Source of the DNA: Labia minor
Taxonomy: Eukaryota > Arthropoda > Insecta > Dermaptera > Spongiphoridae
NCBI GenBank assembly: GCA_963082975.1
Contig: OY720349.1
Coordinates: forward strand, 49,457,962 to 49,521,961
Direction: 5' to 3'
Length of the DNA: 64,000 bases
The stretch's first letter is position 1. Each line of letters begins with the position of its first letter. The position numbers and the translations under genes were made by a program. The notes beneath the pieces are model-generated. The model searched no databases. It was not told the DNA's origin and saw only the letters and a program-made list of their open reading frames with translations. Below are positions 1-11,738 of the stretch, piece by piece.

Positions 1-105
1 CTATCGCAGACCCCCATTTTCATTTCATGGACCCCCAAATTTGTTATTCCTTGTAGGTTGCCATAGATTCCTGGAGGTCGATATAGACCACTTTGGGAAC
101 CTTTG
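1..105. mobile_element. hAT-like MITE, right end only (family E)
   Basis: The right end of a short non-autonomous element, cut by the window edge. It closes with TTTGGGAACCTTTG and matches the right half of the complete copy at 59247-59531, including the run of 'gaccccc' motifs. Inverted ends of the GGTTCCCAAA type are typical of hAT MITEs. No coding capacity. Confidence 0.7.
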
Positions 106-203
106 CTCTATTATGTATATATAATATTATATATAATAATAGATTTAGGATCCACATCCAATAAAAAGGAAATTCATAAAAATAACACTTAAATAGAATT
201 TTT

Positions 204-827
204 ACCGAGCGACGGATAGTAAGTAAGTTTTCACACCAAATTTCACATGTGGAGATTTTTACAGATCTCCACGAATCATGAATTTTCTTAACAGAAAAAA
301 AGTATTTTTAGCATGATGTCTGTCCGTTTGTCCGTATAGATGTGTACAACCTGAACGGCTCAACGGATTTTGATGAAATTTGGTATCTTTGCTTAATGCA
401 TCAGTAAGATGAATTGATCAACTTTTGGTGCAAATCCGGAAATCGGAAGTGGTAGTATTAGCGATCGACGATAGGAAGGGAAGGGTTATTTTCACACCAA
501 ATTTCACATGAGGAGATGTTTTATATATCTCCACGAACACACACACACACACATGTACTTTGCATTGGTTTTATCCTCGGGAAAAATCATTTTCATTAGT
601 TTTATTCTTAATTTAAATTTTATATGACGTCATCCAGCTATTCATGACGTCACAGCCTTACATATATATTATAAATAAAATAAAATTAAAAATATTTATG
701 TTATATCCATATGTGTTTTTATTACATTAATAGATATATTAAAATTATTTGAAATTGTTTCTGTAGCTGGAAATTAATTTACTTCAAACCGTCGGTCGGT
801 TCGGACCTGGCCACAGGTCAACTTATT
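204..827 (+). mobile_element. Family A element, near full length (HINE-like)
   Basis: The element starts at ACCGAGCGACGG after a T-run. It ends with inner motif CCGTCGGTCGG, hairpin GACCTG-GCCA-CAGGTC and terminal AACTTATT. The tetranucleotide array seen in other copies (GTCC-type) is short here, and a (CA)n tract at about 538-553 is private to this copy. It has no reading frame, tail or target duplication. The end structure points to a non-autonomous rolling-circle element rather than a TIR MITE or SINE. Confidence 0.8.
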
Positions 828-3487
828 AGAATTAATAAGATCGTATAATTTATAGTATTTATATGAATTCTAATTACTTAGAAGTCGCAAAACTAAAATC
901 AAATAACCGCTTTCCCAAAATTGCTTATTTTAAACATATAATAAAAACCCATAAAAACATAATGAATTTAATTCTTTCAAAAAATTAAAATTTGTTTACC
1001 CCCCCTCCCCAAAAAAAAAAAATACAATACTTTATTAACGATCACTGTTATCATAATTAAATAAAGTTATATTTTAAATTTAATATTGATTTTTATTTAT
1101 TTATTATCAATTTCGAACAGTATAATATTTCTAATTTTATAAATAAATCTAAGACACTTTGTGTTGCCAATTCATGTGTTGTGGTAGCTAACATAGTTCC
1201 CGCCGGCATGTACCACCAGTGGCTCATGCCACCACATAAGATAAATAGACAAATTATGGAGCTGGCGGGAATGTGTTAAAGGAAAAGTTTTATTAAATAT
1301 AATTTAATTTTCTAAAATAATATTTCAATTATCATAAAAATAATCGAAATTATTTTGTTATCAACTAAGTAGAAATATTCTACTTTAAAATTAATTATTA
1401 TTTTTTTTTTAAGAGTAATAATTCTTTTTTTTATAATCATTGATATACAATTTTTTATATGTATAATATATAATAAAAGTAAAATAATAGATTATTTATT
1501 TTCTACACAAAGCTTCTCCATTTTACTTTCAAACTTATAGAGAGAATGTATGAAATAGGGTAGTTTCCCGTATTGTTAACGCCCCCAGAGACGAAAGAAG
1601 CAAAATGGGAGAGAGAGAGAGTCACCCTCTCGTCTGCCTCTCTAACTTTACCCTTCTCACTTTGTAACGATCGATATATATCTCTCTATATATTTGCGTC
1701 AAGTCCTTAGGGAGGAAAGGACTGCGTCATTTCTATTTAATTGTATTTTTTAAGAGCTCACTAGAAATCACGACAATTTTTTTTTCCGTCGACGATTTGT
1801 TTACATTTGTAGTTATTTTTTTAGAAAAGTGGCGAGTGTTCGGCAGTAGACACCTGCATGGTCCAGGAAGTGCACTGGAGGGCTGTTGGAGTGACGGACC
1901 GTCGGTCACACATGCATCTCGTTACTCTTAACGAAGAAGGAAGGAAGAAAATGTCCGTCCGGCCCCAAGAAACTAAAAAAGTGGCTCTGTCCTGTCGCTA
2001 TAGATGATGGATCTCTCCTCCTCCAATCATTAATTTAAAATATAGCCGAAAGGGCAAAGGTGTCTGACGGACGAACAGTTCCTCTCCCCCCTACTCCTTC
2101 CAATAACCAACCATTCATCCACTAACAAGATAACAAAACGAAACGTATTTTTCTAAATTAAAGAAACAACAACATACTTTGTCAATAAATTACAATCGAT
2201 GTCAATTCTCAATGAATTATACCACTATTTTTGTAAAAAGAAAATAATATAATAATATCCACCTAATAAGTAGGAATAATATCAAAAGTATAACATTTAA
2301 ATGTGAAATACTTAAACGATTTAATTGAAATAAAAGACAATCAATGGATTGACTAGTTTCATTTAAATTTAGACCATATGATAATATGAGAATAATCATA
2401 TAATATACACATACATTTATTCAAATGATATAAACAATTTATTTTAATGCGTTAAGAAATTATAATGATTTACTAATTATTAATAATTACAATTTAATTT
2501 CTAATAATTTTTTGCAAAATGAAAATAAATATATTTTATATTTTATTAATTTTCTCTTTATTATGATTTATAAGTTTATTTGGATAAGAATTTATGTAGA
2601 TATTGAATAAAGAAGAATTTTCGATTTTTTAATGAAATTATTTTTGATATCTCTAAGATATAAAATCTCAACACAATGTAATATCATGAAAATCTCAAAT
2701 TTGAAATTTAGGGAACATTACAACACTACTACAATAAAAAAAATAATAATAAAACATTTTTCATATGTAACTTGTAAATAATTTATGATCATTACATTGA
2801 TTTTATTTCATCTTTGAAATTTTTAGAGTAGAAAATTTCAACCTCCAATTTTATGTAGTTTAACACTTAAAAACCGTTTTAAATTATTAAAACTTATTAT
2901 TAAAATGGTAAATTTAAAAAAAATACATATTCTAGAATTCGAGATTTTTTTGGTAAATATAATTTCTCAAATGAATCAACGACTCATAGGGGGGTTCAAA
3001 ATTTTACTTAAAAACTCATTCTAATCAAAATCGACATAGAGAGTAACAAGTAGGTGTTTAGCTGAGAACAATTTTGTTAAATTAAAAAGGGTCGCTGAAG
3101 ATCCTTCAATATCAGAATTTTGTTGTTGCCAATTGAAGAAATAAATTCAGAAAATATTTATTATCAACAGGTTAGTATTATGAGTCATACCATACTTGAG
3201 ATATTGTGATTAAAGTTTCAAGATTGATGAATTTTACATCATGGTGACTTAAACGGATCACCTAGTACGGTTGTAACCCATTAAATTACTTTCCTTGGGC
3301 CTTTCTTAAAATTAAAGGGTATGTGAATGAACCAACAATTGTACAGCTAAAAACAACACTTGGGTTGAAATTAATGAATTTAAAATAGCATTGTGTGACG
3401 GATTCCAAGAAAATTTTGATGCTCATGTATTGATGTGCCAGTAGTACTGGTCATATATAAATAATGTTATTTTTTTACATTATAATT
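828..3487. other. AT-rich non-coding stretch with one unique GC-richer island
   Basis: Mostly A/T homopolymer-rich sequence with no exon-like reading frame. A C-run followed by an A-run lies at about 1001-1021. The stretch from about 1540 to 2110 is less AT-rich and looks unique. It holds a GAGAGAGAGA tract near 1610-1620, a TCTC-rich run, and a hairpin with 7-bp stem AGTCCTT/AAGGACT (1702-1723). It could be regulatory; nothing else is recognisable. Confidence 0.4.
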
Positions 3488-4293
3488 AATGCATTAAGTA
3501 AATATATCAAATTTTATCAAAATCCGTTGAGCCGTTCAAGTTGTACACGTCTATACAGACGGACGGTCAGTCTTTTTACTATCTCGCCAGATTGAAGTAG
3601 TATTGCGATCACGAAAATTTTCGATGTTGAGATTTTGATGTTTTTATACGTTTTGAAGGTTCCTGAATCATTTTCACTAAGGTTGAGAAAAATGTCTGTG
3701 TGTGTATGTATGTAACTAAGATTACGCAAAAACGGTTTGAGCTAGAATGATGAAATTTGGTACATGGGCATTATTCAAAATTCATAGTTTTCTATCAACT
3801 TTTGAGAAATGTAGCTCAACCGAAAAAGGGTCATTACCTACAACGTTTTGATATTTTTTCTTCTAAAGTGACCGTAAAAATAAAGATATATGTTTGATAA
3901 TTTTTCACATGATTAAAAATTGTATAAAACTGCTATATATAGAATTTCAGCTTGATTGAATCGCTGAGAGTACCAGAATTAATTTTTTAAAACTGCAAAT
4001 CTCACGCGCCAACACGTGACGTGGTGCCATCAACAAAGAGCCAAACTTGCGCTGATTTAATAAATATTATTTATTAATTTTAATTTATAATTTATAATTA
4101 ATTAAATTTAATTTAAATATAATATATGTTAATTAATTCAATTCAAATTTGCGAGATAGTCGATTGGAGACACTCCAGATTTTTTAGGTTAAGAAAATGC
4201 ATGATTCGTGGAGATATGTAAACATCACCACATGTGAAATTTGGTGTGAAAACAATACCTCCCTTCCTAACGTTGGTCGGTAAAAAAAGAAAA
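3488..4293 (-). mobile_element. Family A fragment split by a family B insertion
   Basis: Two pieces of one minus-strand family A copy flank a family B element. The left piece (about 3488-3570) carries the middle of A up to the GACGGACGG array. The right piece (about 4180-4293) carries the 5' end, closing with CGTTGGTCGGT before an A-run. The interruption falls in the T-run next to the CTGTTAAGAAAATGC segment of A, with a few bases missing on the left side. The 3' half of A is absent left of 3488. Confidence 0.75.
3578..4179 (+). mobile_element. Family B element, full length (HINE-like)
   Basis: Begins ACTATCTCGCCAG after a T-run. Ends with the inverted copy GCGAGATAGT, a hairpin-forming GGAGACACTCC and a T-run. 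The interior holds a TGTGTGTATGTATG microsatellite and an AT-rich palindromic stretch (about 4060-4140). No reading frame, no A/B boxes and no target duplication. It is inserted into a family A element. Confidence 0.8.
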
Positions 4294-5230
4294 TAAAAAT
4301 ATTGACATGTTTTATTTTTAATTTAATTTAATTTTGATATATAAGTATTTTTTTTTTAATTTTAAAAATCAATTTTCTATATCAATATTTCTATTCTCTA
4401 ATTAATTCAATTATATACGATCATATTACGAAATAAATTATATTTATTTATTATTATTAAAAGAAAAATTTGAAAAACCATCACTGATAGTATTTCATTA
4501 TTTATCTACCATAGACCCCCTGTGAGAATTGAAATCATCTTACTCACACCCCAATTGTCTGATCCAATGTACTTTTCAAAACAAAAAAAAAATGTCCTCC
4601 TATAGATAAATGGCTTGCCATAAAATGATTTCGAATGCAGTTTGCCGTTCATTATTGTCCAGCCCTCGTGAGGGGGTGGCTGACGTTCTTCTTATGATAA
4701 TATAGACTATCGAAAGCGAGAGGGACTTGGACAGTGGTCACTTGCCAATCTCATTCTCTCTCTCTCTCTCTTTCTTTCTCTCACTCTCTCTAGCTATCTA
4801 ATGGCTCATGACTCACTCATTCGTATTTGGTCTTTTCATTTCATCAACAACGCCCTTCAAAATCCCCTTTCAATCTCACATGGTACTTCGCACTCAGGTC
4901 TCACAAAGACTATTGTCACTTATCACACTGGGATCGATTGATAACTAAAACTATAAATAATAAATATAAAAGTTCTATTGTTTTTAAATTATATATATAT
5001 ATTATATTTTAAAATAGATTAAATACATAAATAAATCACAATTTAATATGTTTGATTATTTTTTTTTACAATTTAATCATACTTTAAAATAATTAAATAG
5101 GATTCAAAAGAGAGGACTTTGCGCTTAAGTCCTCCTTCACTGAAAATAATTGATTTAAGATTATCAGGGGTTCATTTATTATATGTATTTTAATATTCAA
5201 TATTCCAGATTAATTTCACATCAAAAAAAA
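4294..5230. other. Non-coding, with pyrimidine tract and hairpin
   Basis: AT-rich except for about 4500-4930, which holds a (TC)n tract at about 4751-4795 and mixed unique sequence. A hairpin with 8-bp perfect stem GAGGACTT/AAGTCCTC lies at 5112-5134. No supported gene. Confidence 0.35.
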
Positions 5231-5753
5231 TCTGGAGTGTCTCCACTCGACTATCTCGCAATTTGAATTGGATTAAATAACATATATTATATTTATAGTA
5301 AATTTAATTAATTAAATTATAAATTAAAATCAATAAATAATATTTATTAAACCAGCGCGTGTTTAGCTCTTTGTTGATGGCAACACGTCACGTGCTGGGG
5401 CGTGATTTGCAATGTTAAAAAATTAATTCTGGTACTTTCAGCGATTCAATCAAGCTGAAATTCTATATATAGCAGTTTTATTCAATTTTTAATCGAGTGA
5501 CTATCAACATATAACATTATTTTTACGGTCAGTTTAGAGGAAAAAAATCAAAACGTTGTAGGTAATTTGTAGGTACATTTCTCAAAAGTTGATGGAAAAC
5601 CACGAATTTTTAATAATGCCCTATACCAAATTTCATGATTCTATCTCAAACCGTTTTTGCCTAATCTTGTCTACATACACACAGATATTTTTCTCACCCT
5701 TAGTGAAAAGACTCAAAAACCTTCAAAACGTATAAAAACATTAAAAAGATAGT
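5231..5753 (-). mobile_element. Family B element (HINE-like)
   Basis: A reverse-oriented copy. It opens on the plus strand with TCTGGAGTGTCTCC, then CTATCTCGCA, and closes with AGATAGT before an A-run. The segment next to its 5' end is shortened relative to the other copies. Confidence 0.8.
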
Positions 5754-6648
5754 AAAAACCTAATATATGAATTTCATAAAAATACACTGGTTCAATTTCA
5801 ATTTTAAATACATATATGTATTTAAATTTATAAATGAATGTAAGAATATATTGTATAATATTCATTGGTCCAATATATTTTCATATCATCAATACCCGGA
5901 AATTATGAAGAATAGAGGATGTTCGTCCAGCTTCCATTTTTCCCCCCTCCCAGCAGGCCCTTACTCTATACAACCTCTTTCACCCCATTCCCATTCCATA
6001 GTGAAAATGCACGCAATTTACTCCAAAACACTCTTAATTAATAATTAATAATTAATATTAATTAATTAACCTATTAAAAATAAAATATTAAATAATTATT
6101 TTCAACTGAATATATATATTTTGAATAGAATTATCTGTTAGACTTTACAAAAGTATTAGAATTAATTAATAGGTAATGAAAATATATTATTAAATCGACA
6201 TTAGATTTTATCTAAAAATTTATTAATTAATTTTCATTAAAATGTATAAACTAAAAGTAATGTATCAAACAAAATAATATATTACCAAAGAGATCTCTGC
6301 AATTAAATTTTAATAAATGAAATGTCGTTTCAAACCATGTTTCTCTTAGAAAAATATTTAAAATGTCTGAAATACTTTTAAGTATAAATGTTATAAAAAT
6401 TTATCTAATAATTTATGCAATACAATGAAAATTGATATTTTATTTAATTTTCCCTTTAATCTATTAGCTATGTATTTTCTTTTTCATCTTTTGAATTTAA
6501 TAATAATGATTTTTAATTAAATTTAATCATATTATGATAATATTTTTATTTATATAGAGAAAACGAAAATGAGGAAAATTTGAGGATAAAGATAAGCGTA
6601 CTATTATGGCCAAAATCATATTTATATTATGTTAGGTTTGAACTTTTT
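5754..6648. other. AT-rich non-coding stretch
   Basis: A short C-rich segment lies at about 5925-6010; the rest is A/T-rich with ATTAATTAAT-type runs. A continuous frame across 5767-6048 has no splice context or recognisable domain, and I do not call it a gene. Confidence 0.35.
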
Positions 6649-6770
6649 ACTATCTCGTAAGAGATTTTGTAAAGAAAATTTTCGATGTTCAGATTTTGAT
6701 GTTTTTATACGTTTTGAAGGTTCCTGAATCATTTTCATTAAGGTTGAGAAAAATGTCTGTGTTTGTGTGT

Positions 6771-6806
<36 letters not shown>

Positions 6807-7253
6807 AACCAAGAATACGGAAAAACGGTTTGAGCTAGAATGATGAAATTTGGTACATGAGCAATATTCAAAATTCGTAGTTTTCTATCAACTTTTGAGA
6901 AATGTAGCTCAACCGGAAGAGGGTCATTACCTACAACGTTTTGATTTTTTTCCTCTAAAGTGACGATAAAGATATATGTTTGATAATTTTTCACATGATT
7001 AATAATTGTATAAAACTGCTTTATATAAAATTTCAGCTTCATTGAATCGCTGAAAGTACCAGAATTAATTTTTTAACACTGCAAATCTCACGCGCCAACA
7101 CGTGTAGTGGTGCCATCAACAAAAAGCCAAACATGCGCTGGTTTAATATTTATTATTTATAATTTATAATTAATTAAATTTAATTTAAATATAATATATT
7201 ATGTTATTTAATCCAATTCAAATTGCGAGATAGTCGAGTGGAGACACTCCAGC
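6649..7253 (+). mobile_element. Family B element with expanded GT array
   Basis: Starts ACTATCTCGTAAG after CTTTTT. Ends GCGAGATAGTCGAG followed by the hairpin GGAGACACTCC. The internal GT microsatellite, short in other copies, is expanded to a near-perfect run at about 6752-6803. This is the third B copy within 3.7 kb, with orientations alternating +, -, +. Confidence 0.8.
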
Positions 7254-8280
7254 TAATTATACTCAAATTTTCAACTTTAGATTTAAATATTTAAATTAAA
7301 TAATATTTTTTCTTATCGCTTTTTATTAAGAGCTGTTGATGAAGTAACTTGTAGAAATATTGAAATAAATACTTCAAAGAGAGACTAAACATTTATTTGT
7401 TTAATATTTTAATTATTTTCTTGAGCTTTATTATATTCCATTATATAAATATATATATAACCTCGAAATATAGATTAATTCCAGAATATCTTTTATATGA
7501 ATTTTCAGGTCATCATTCGCAGCAGTTTTTTTTAATCGTCAATTGATTTATTTGCTAAAGGAACGACTTAGATTCAATCTCGAGTCTGGATATTGGGAAG
7601 AGGCCGCCATTTTTAACACTCGGCCGCCATCGTCATAAAAAACCAAGGTTTTTTTTTATTTGTGCTACACACCCCTTTTCATTTGACGAAGGGGTGCCAG
7701 AGGAGGTGGAGACCGGATTTTTTTTGCTTGATTCAGAGCAACCAATCAGCGCTTGGGTACGATTAACATCGTAAAAAAATCAGGGGAGTGAAAATGTATT
7801 TTGTACTTGAGGAGGGAGAAAAAAGCAATGAACTTCACTCAAAGGAAGAAAAAATTGTTGACAAAAAAAACAAAACAAAAAAACAAAAACAAAACAAGAA
7901 TATTTAATTAAATTAAATGAAGTTATTGAATCTTATAGAAGCGTATAAAAGTTTCATTTATTAAATAATCAATAAATTCAAATAAATCTTATACAAATAA
8001 TCAAAGATTATATTTACTAAGCTATATTTCAAATAGAATCTATTTAAGAATTGAAATTGTTTTTAATTATTAATAAAAATTTTTTTTTGCATGCATTGAA
8101 TTAATTTTTATGTTAAAAATTTTATAATGTTTATAGAATTTATATAATATGATATAATATATCATTTTAAAGATAATGAAATATATAGAATTTAAATGAA
8201 TATAATTTTAAATTTAATTCTATGACAACCTTTAAAATAAAATAATAAAAATATTTTTTAACAATTTATTTTATAATTAA
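7254..8280. other. Non-coding; island with paired GCCGCCAT motifs
   Basis: A unique island at about 7540-7860 contains GCCGCCAT twice (7603-7610 and 7623-7630), exactly 20 bp apart. GCCAT is the core bound by YY1/Pleiohomeotic-type factors, so a regulatory role is possible but unproven. An A-rich tract with interspersed C follows (about 7855-7900). The remainder is A/T-rich. Confidence 0.35.
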
Positions 8281-8511
8281 CTAGCTGCTCAGACCGCCAT
8301 CGGCGTTTTTCACACCTGCCCCCTGTACCCCCGAAGTAATACATAGTATTTGGTTGAAAGTTTATTTGTAAAAGATTTTCATCCATTTTGTTTCAATCAA
8401 TATATTACATAAAATATTAATTTGTTTTTGTGTTCTTATTTAAAATATATTTTAATTTAATCAATAAATTAATTATATATTATTATTGTATTATCTATCT
8501 ATCTATCTACC
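8281..8511 (+). repeat. Dispersed repeat G, abutting a LINE 3' end
   Basis: Begins CTAGCTGCTCAGACCGCC and runs through a 'CCCCTGTACCCC' segment and an AT-rich body. A second copy at 32051-32280 matches along its whole length. In both places the right side abuts the 3' end of the same LINE family, here through a TATC microsatellite. Confidence 0.65.
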
Positions 8512-8620
8512 TATCTCTGTGGCTCCACGGTACTCGCAAGTTCTTGGCCACAACAACCACATTTCTCTAAGCTTCCCGATCTGGAGCTATTCATCACGAT
8601 CCTTCCTACATTGTTCACCT
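8512..8620 (-). mobile_element. LINE family L, 3' end fragment
   Basis: The segment reading CTCGCAAGTTCTTGGCC and onward matches the antisense 3' end of the longer LINE copy at 32281-33090. It is preceded by a TATC tract, which would be the element's simple-repeat tail on the minus strand. Confidence 0.6.
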
Positions 8621-8904
8621 ATATTAAAAACTTTGTGAAAATCCCATAATGAGATCAAAATTAAAATTATTTATTCATATAATCTTAAAAATTAAAAGAG
8701 GTAACATATAGTCACAATGTGAATGTTTTCAGTGTGTTAAATAAGTTAAAATGGCCAATATGATCAATTGAAATATTGTATATATTGTAAATATTAAAAA
8801 AATAAAAATACAAATATAAATATTATAAACATTCTTTGTATTTTTGAATTCTTTGCGTTACTGAATGAATACATGCACGATTAATAAATTAATTTTTACA
8901 GTTA

Positions 8905-9075
8905 TTGATTACATATTAATAAAATTTAAAATTAATTTTATTATTTTAGAGATATGCAAGAATATTGTGATGTATTTTCATCGAAATCGGTTTAATCAAT
9001 TTTGAGTCTCTAACGTCAAAATTTCCGGACAGACCTACAGGCAGACAACAGAAATGTTGAATGTAACGAATTTAA
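8905..9075 (+). repeat. Dispersed repeat H, degenerate copy
   Basis: Shares 'AAGAATATTGTGATGTA', a GAAATCGGTTTAA-type segment and 'TTTCCGGACAGAC' with the copies at 34640-35168 and 54125-54652. The 3' part is diverged and the (TA)n terminus is missing. Confidence 0.55.
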
Positions 9076-9277
9076 GTGTTCTTTGATATGACTTTTTATT
9101 TTTATTATATATATTTATTTATATAAAAATTTATTTTGTACTATTGCTAGTATTAGATGATGTGATATAAATAAATGCTTTCTCTAAATGTTTCTTCCTC
9201 TGCTTTAAAATTACCAAAATAATAAAAAGAAATTATTGTCCCCGCCTAAAGAGAAAGTTAAAGAAAATTATTTAAGT

Positions 9278-9313
<36 letters not shown>

Positions 9314-10770
9314 ATATTTTTTAAAATAGTTAACACTCTTTACATATAATTAGCATTATAACTAGGAATATAAAATAATAAAATGTTATTTTATAATTTT
9401 GAATTATCATTAAAGGTAGAAGAAATGTTAAATAATCTTTAATCCCTCCATCTCATCCAAACACCATGATTAACAATAATCTTCTTATTCGTTAGAACCT
9501 GTCATTTCAACAAATGAAGAGAAATGGCTTAAAAATTCTCTACCCCCTCATAATAGATGAGTGATTTTTAAAAGAAATCCTAAATTTAGAGAAATACTTT
9601 GTGGAAATAAAAATAGACAAATGTCAGTGTTGTTTTTTTTTAAACTGCTGAGTATTATTTTTCTACTTTGTCTCTCTCTCTCTCTCTCTATTTGGCTGTG
9701 TAGGGCGCAAAGCGTAGGCGGGGGATGTCTGTTGCCACAAATGGGGAGCTATATAGGGGTGCCAAGTGAGGGGATACCGTCGACTCCCCTTTTCTCTTAG
9801 ACACGCGCCATTTTAGATATTTAAAAGAGGAACAACAAGGGCGGAAAGAAAAAAAGAGAGATCATCTATCAACAAAATAGACAAGATAAAAAAAAATGCT
9901 TTCCAAGTTCGTCAGGTGGGGATTATAAAAAAATTGTATTTGATTTAGAAGTTGTTTTTCAATTTTTTCCAATGCTAAATTTCATTTATTTTTAAATTTT
10001 AAAAAGGTTTAAACATGATTGATTCCAAAATTTTTAGAATTGTTATATAAATAAATATTTGTGTTCTATTGTGTTTTGTAGAATTTAATTTTTATTATTT
10101 AGTTTGGAGGAGGGTGTATTCTATTTTTCAATCATTTTGGATTGGACCGAATCGAATGTAATCCAAATGAAGTTGACATGTCTTTAAGAGCCGATAAAGT
10201 GCTCTCCAGGGGTTGTTACCTAACTGTGAAAATCTTATTAGATCTAGTCTTTTAATAGATAATTAATAAATTAATAAAGATATATTTTATTTTTTTTTTA
10301 TTATATAATATTAATTTAATTCTAAATATATCACACACATATAATTTGTTTTTAATTCTTTGCCTGGTTGAGTAAGTCTTCTTGAGACTCTTTCCATTCA
10401 TTACCCAGTTAATTATGATTATAATGAACATTAATAGATGTAAGAAAAAGGATAAACATTATCATATAATCTATTTTTGTAAGAGGTGCAAATAATTTTT
10501 TAAATGAAAATTCGAAACGCTAAAATCAACACTAAATAAATCTTTCTGTTAAAGTTTATTGCAAACGGACCCAAACTGATTTTTTCCCTGGTAAATAATA
10601 ATTATAATTCTCATTCTGGCTTTAAAAATTATATAAACAAAATGAATAGAATAGAATGTAAAAATTAAAATGTTTTACTAGATTTTAATATGATTTAATA
10701 ATTATCTAATAATCTCTAAAAGAATTGTTGAGAATTAATGAAAAAGATCAGTTTGGGATGAGCTTAATAC
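9076..10770. other. Non-coding stretch with TA microsatellite
   Basis: A (TA)n tract lies at about 9283-9311. A mixed unique island at about 9660-9850 has a CTCTCTCTC tract and GC-richer sequence. A reading frame across 9561-9800 runs through this low-complexity sequence and has no recognisable domain. Confidence 0.35.
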
Positions 10771-11738
10771 TAATGGGTTAGCAACAAAGTAATTTTGTTT
10801 TTTGTATTCTTAATGTTTACTACTGGATATTGAAATAAATTATTTAATAAATGTGCTTGTATTATATATCATTTTAGAGTTCTGACCTTCCTCTGTATTT
10901 CGATAAGAAAAACTTTTATGATTTTGTTGATTTAAGGTTTGTTTAGCTTGGTCAATTGAAAATGGAGAACTAACAAATCCGGGTTATTTTCCTGTACGAG
11001 TTCAAACTGAGTACTAAAACTACCCGAAAAATTAATTTGGGGGTGACATTGTTCAAGAACAACTTTGGTTTAAGAAGTTTCGCAGTCGAGATCAAGAAGA
11101 GCGTCCTTCTGCGATTCGGATTGTAACCTGTGATGAAAAGTGGATTCTTTACGCCAACCGGCGATGTTTCACTCAGCACCATGATCAAACTCCACTACAC
11201 TTTCCTAAGCCCAATTTGCATCAAAAGAAGGTTAAGGTGTCTGTCTGCTGGTCTGCGGCCGGTCTCATTCATCACAACTTCACAGCGAAACAATTACGCC
11301 GGGTAACAAATCGACGAAATGCACCAGAAGTTGCAGCGTATGTGCTAGACATTGGTCAACAGAAAGGGATCAATCGTGTTCCACGAAAATACTCGGCCAT
11401 ACGTCGCACAACTGACCCTACAGAAGTTGAACGAATAGTCTACGAGACTCACTCATCAGCCATACTCGCTGGACCTCTCGCCCATCGACTACTACATTTT
11501 CAAGCATCTCGACAGCTTCCTTCAGAAAAAAATGCTTCAAAAATTAGGACGACAACAAAAACGCTAACGACTTCATCGCTTCTAGAATTTCTTCCGGAAT
11601 AAATAAACTTGTTTCTCGTTGGCAAAAGTGTATTGATTCCAATGGTTCTTACTTTGATTAATAAAGTTTATTAGAGAAGCTGAGATATATGTGTTTAAAT
11701 TTAACGGTTCATTACTTTGTAATTAGCAATTTAAATAG
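10771..11738 (+). mobile_element. Mariner transposon remnant
   Basis: About 0.97 kb against the usual 1.3 kb of a mariner. The left end has GGTTAGCAACAAAGTAAT and the right end has the inverted ATTACTTTGTAATTAGC. The coding part begins midway: VTCDEKWILY carries the first catalytic Asp, followed by FPKPNLHQKKVKVSVCW and SAAGLIHHNF. After that the homologous frame shifts: FHENTRPY stands where LHDNARPH is expected (second Asp replaced), then PYSLDLSP and FKHLDSFLQKK. The N-terminal DNA-binding region is missing. The long open frame at 11216-11602 follows the homology for only about 22 residues. Confidence 0.8.

Noticed and set aside
6689-7042. 117-residue minus-strand reading frame
   Set aside because: Lies entirely within a family B repeat and translates its GT array as a Thr/His run.
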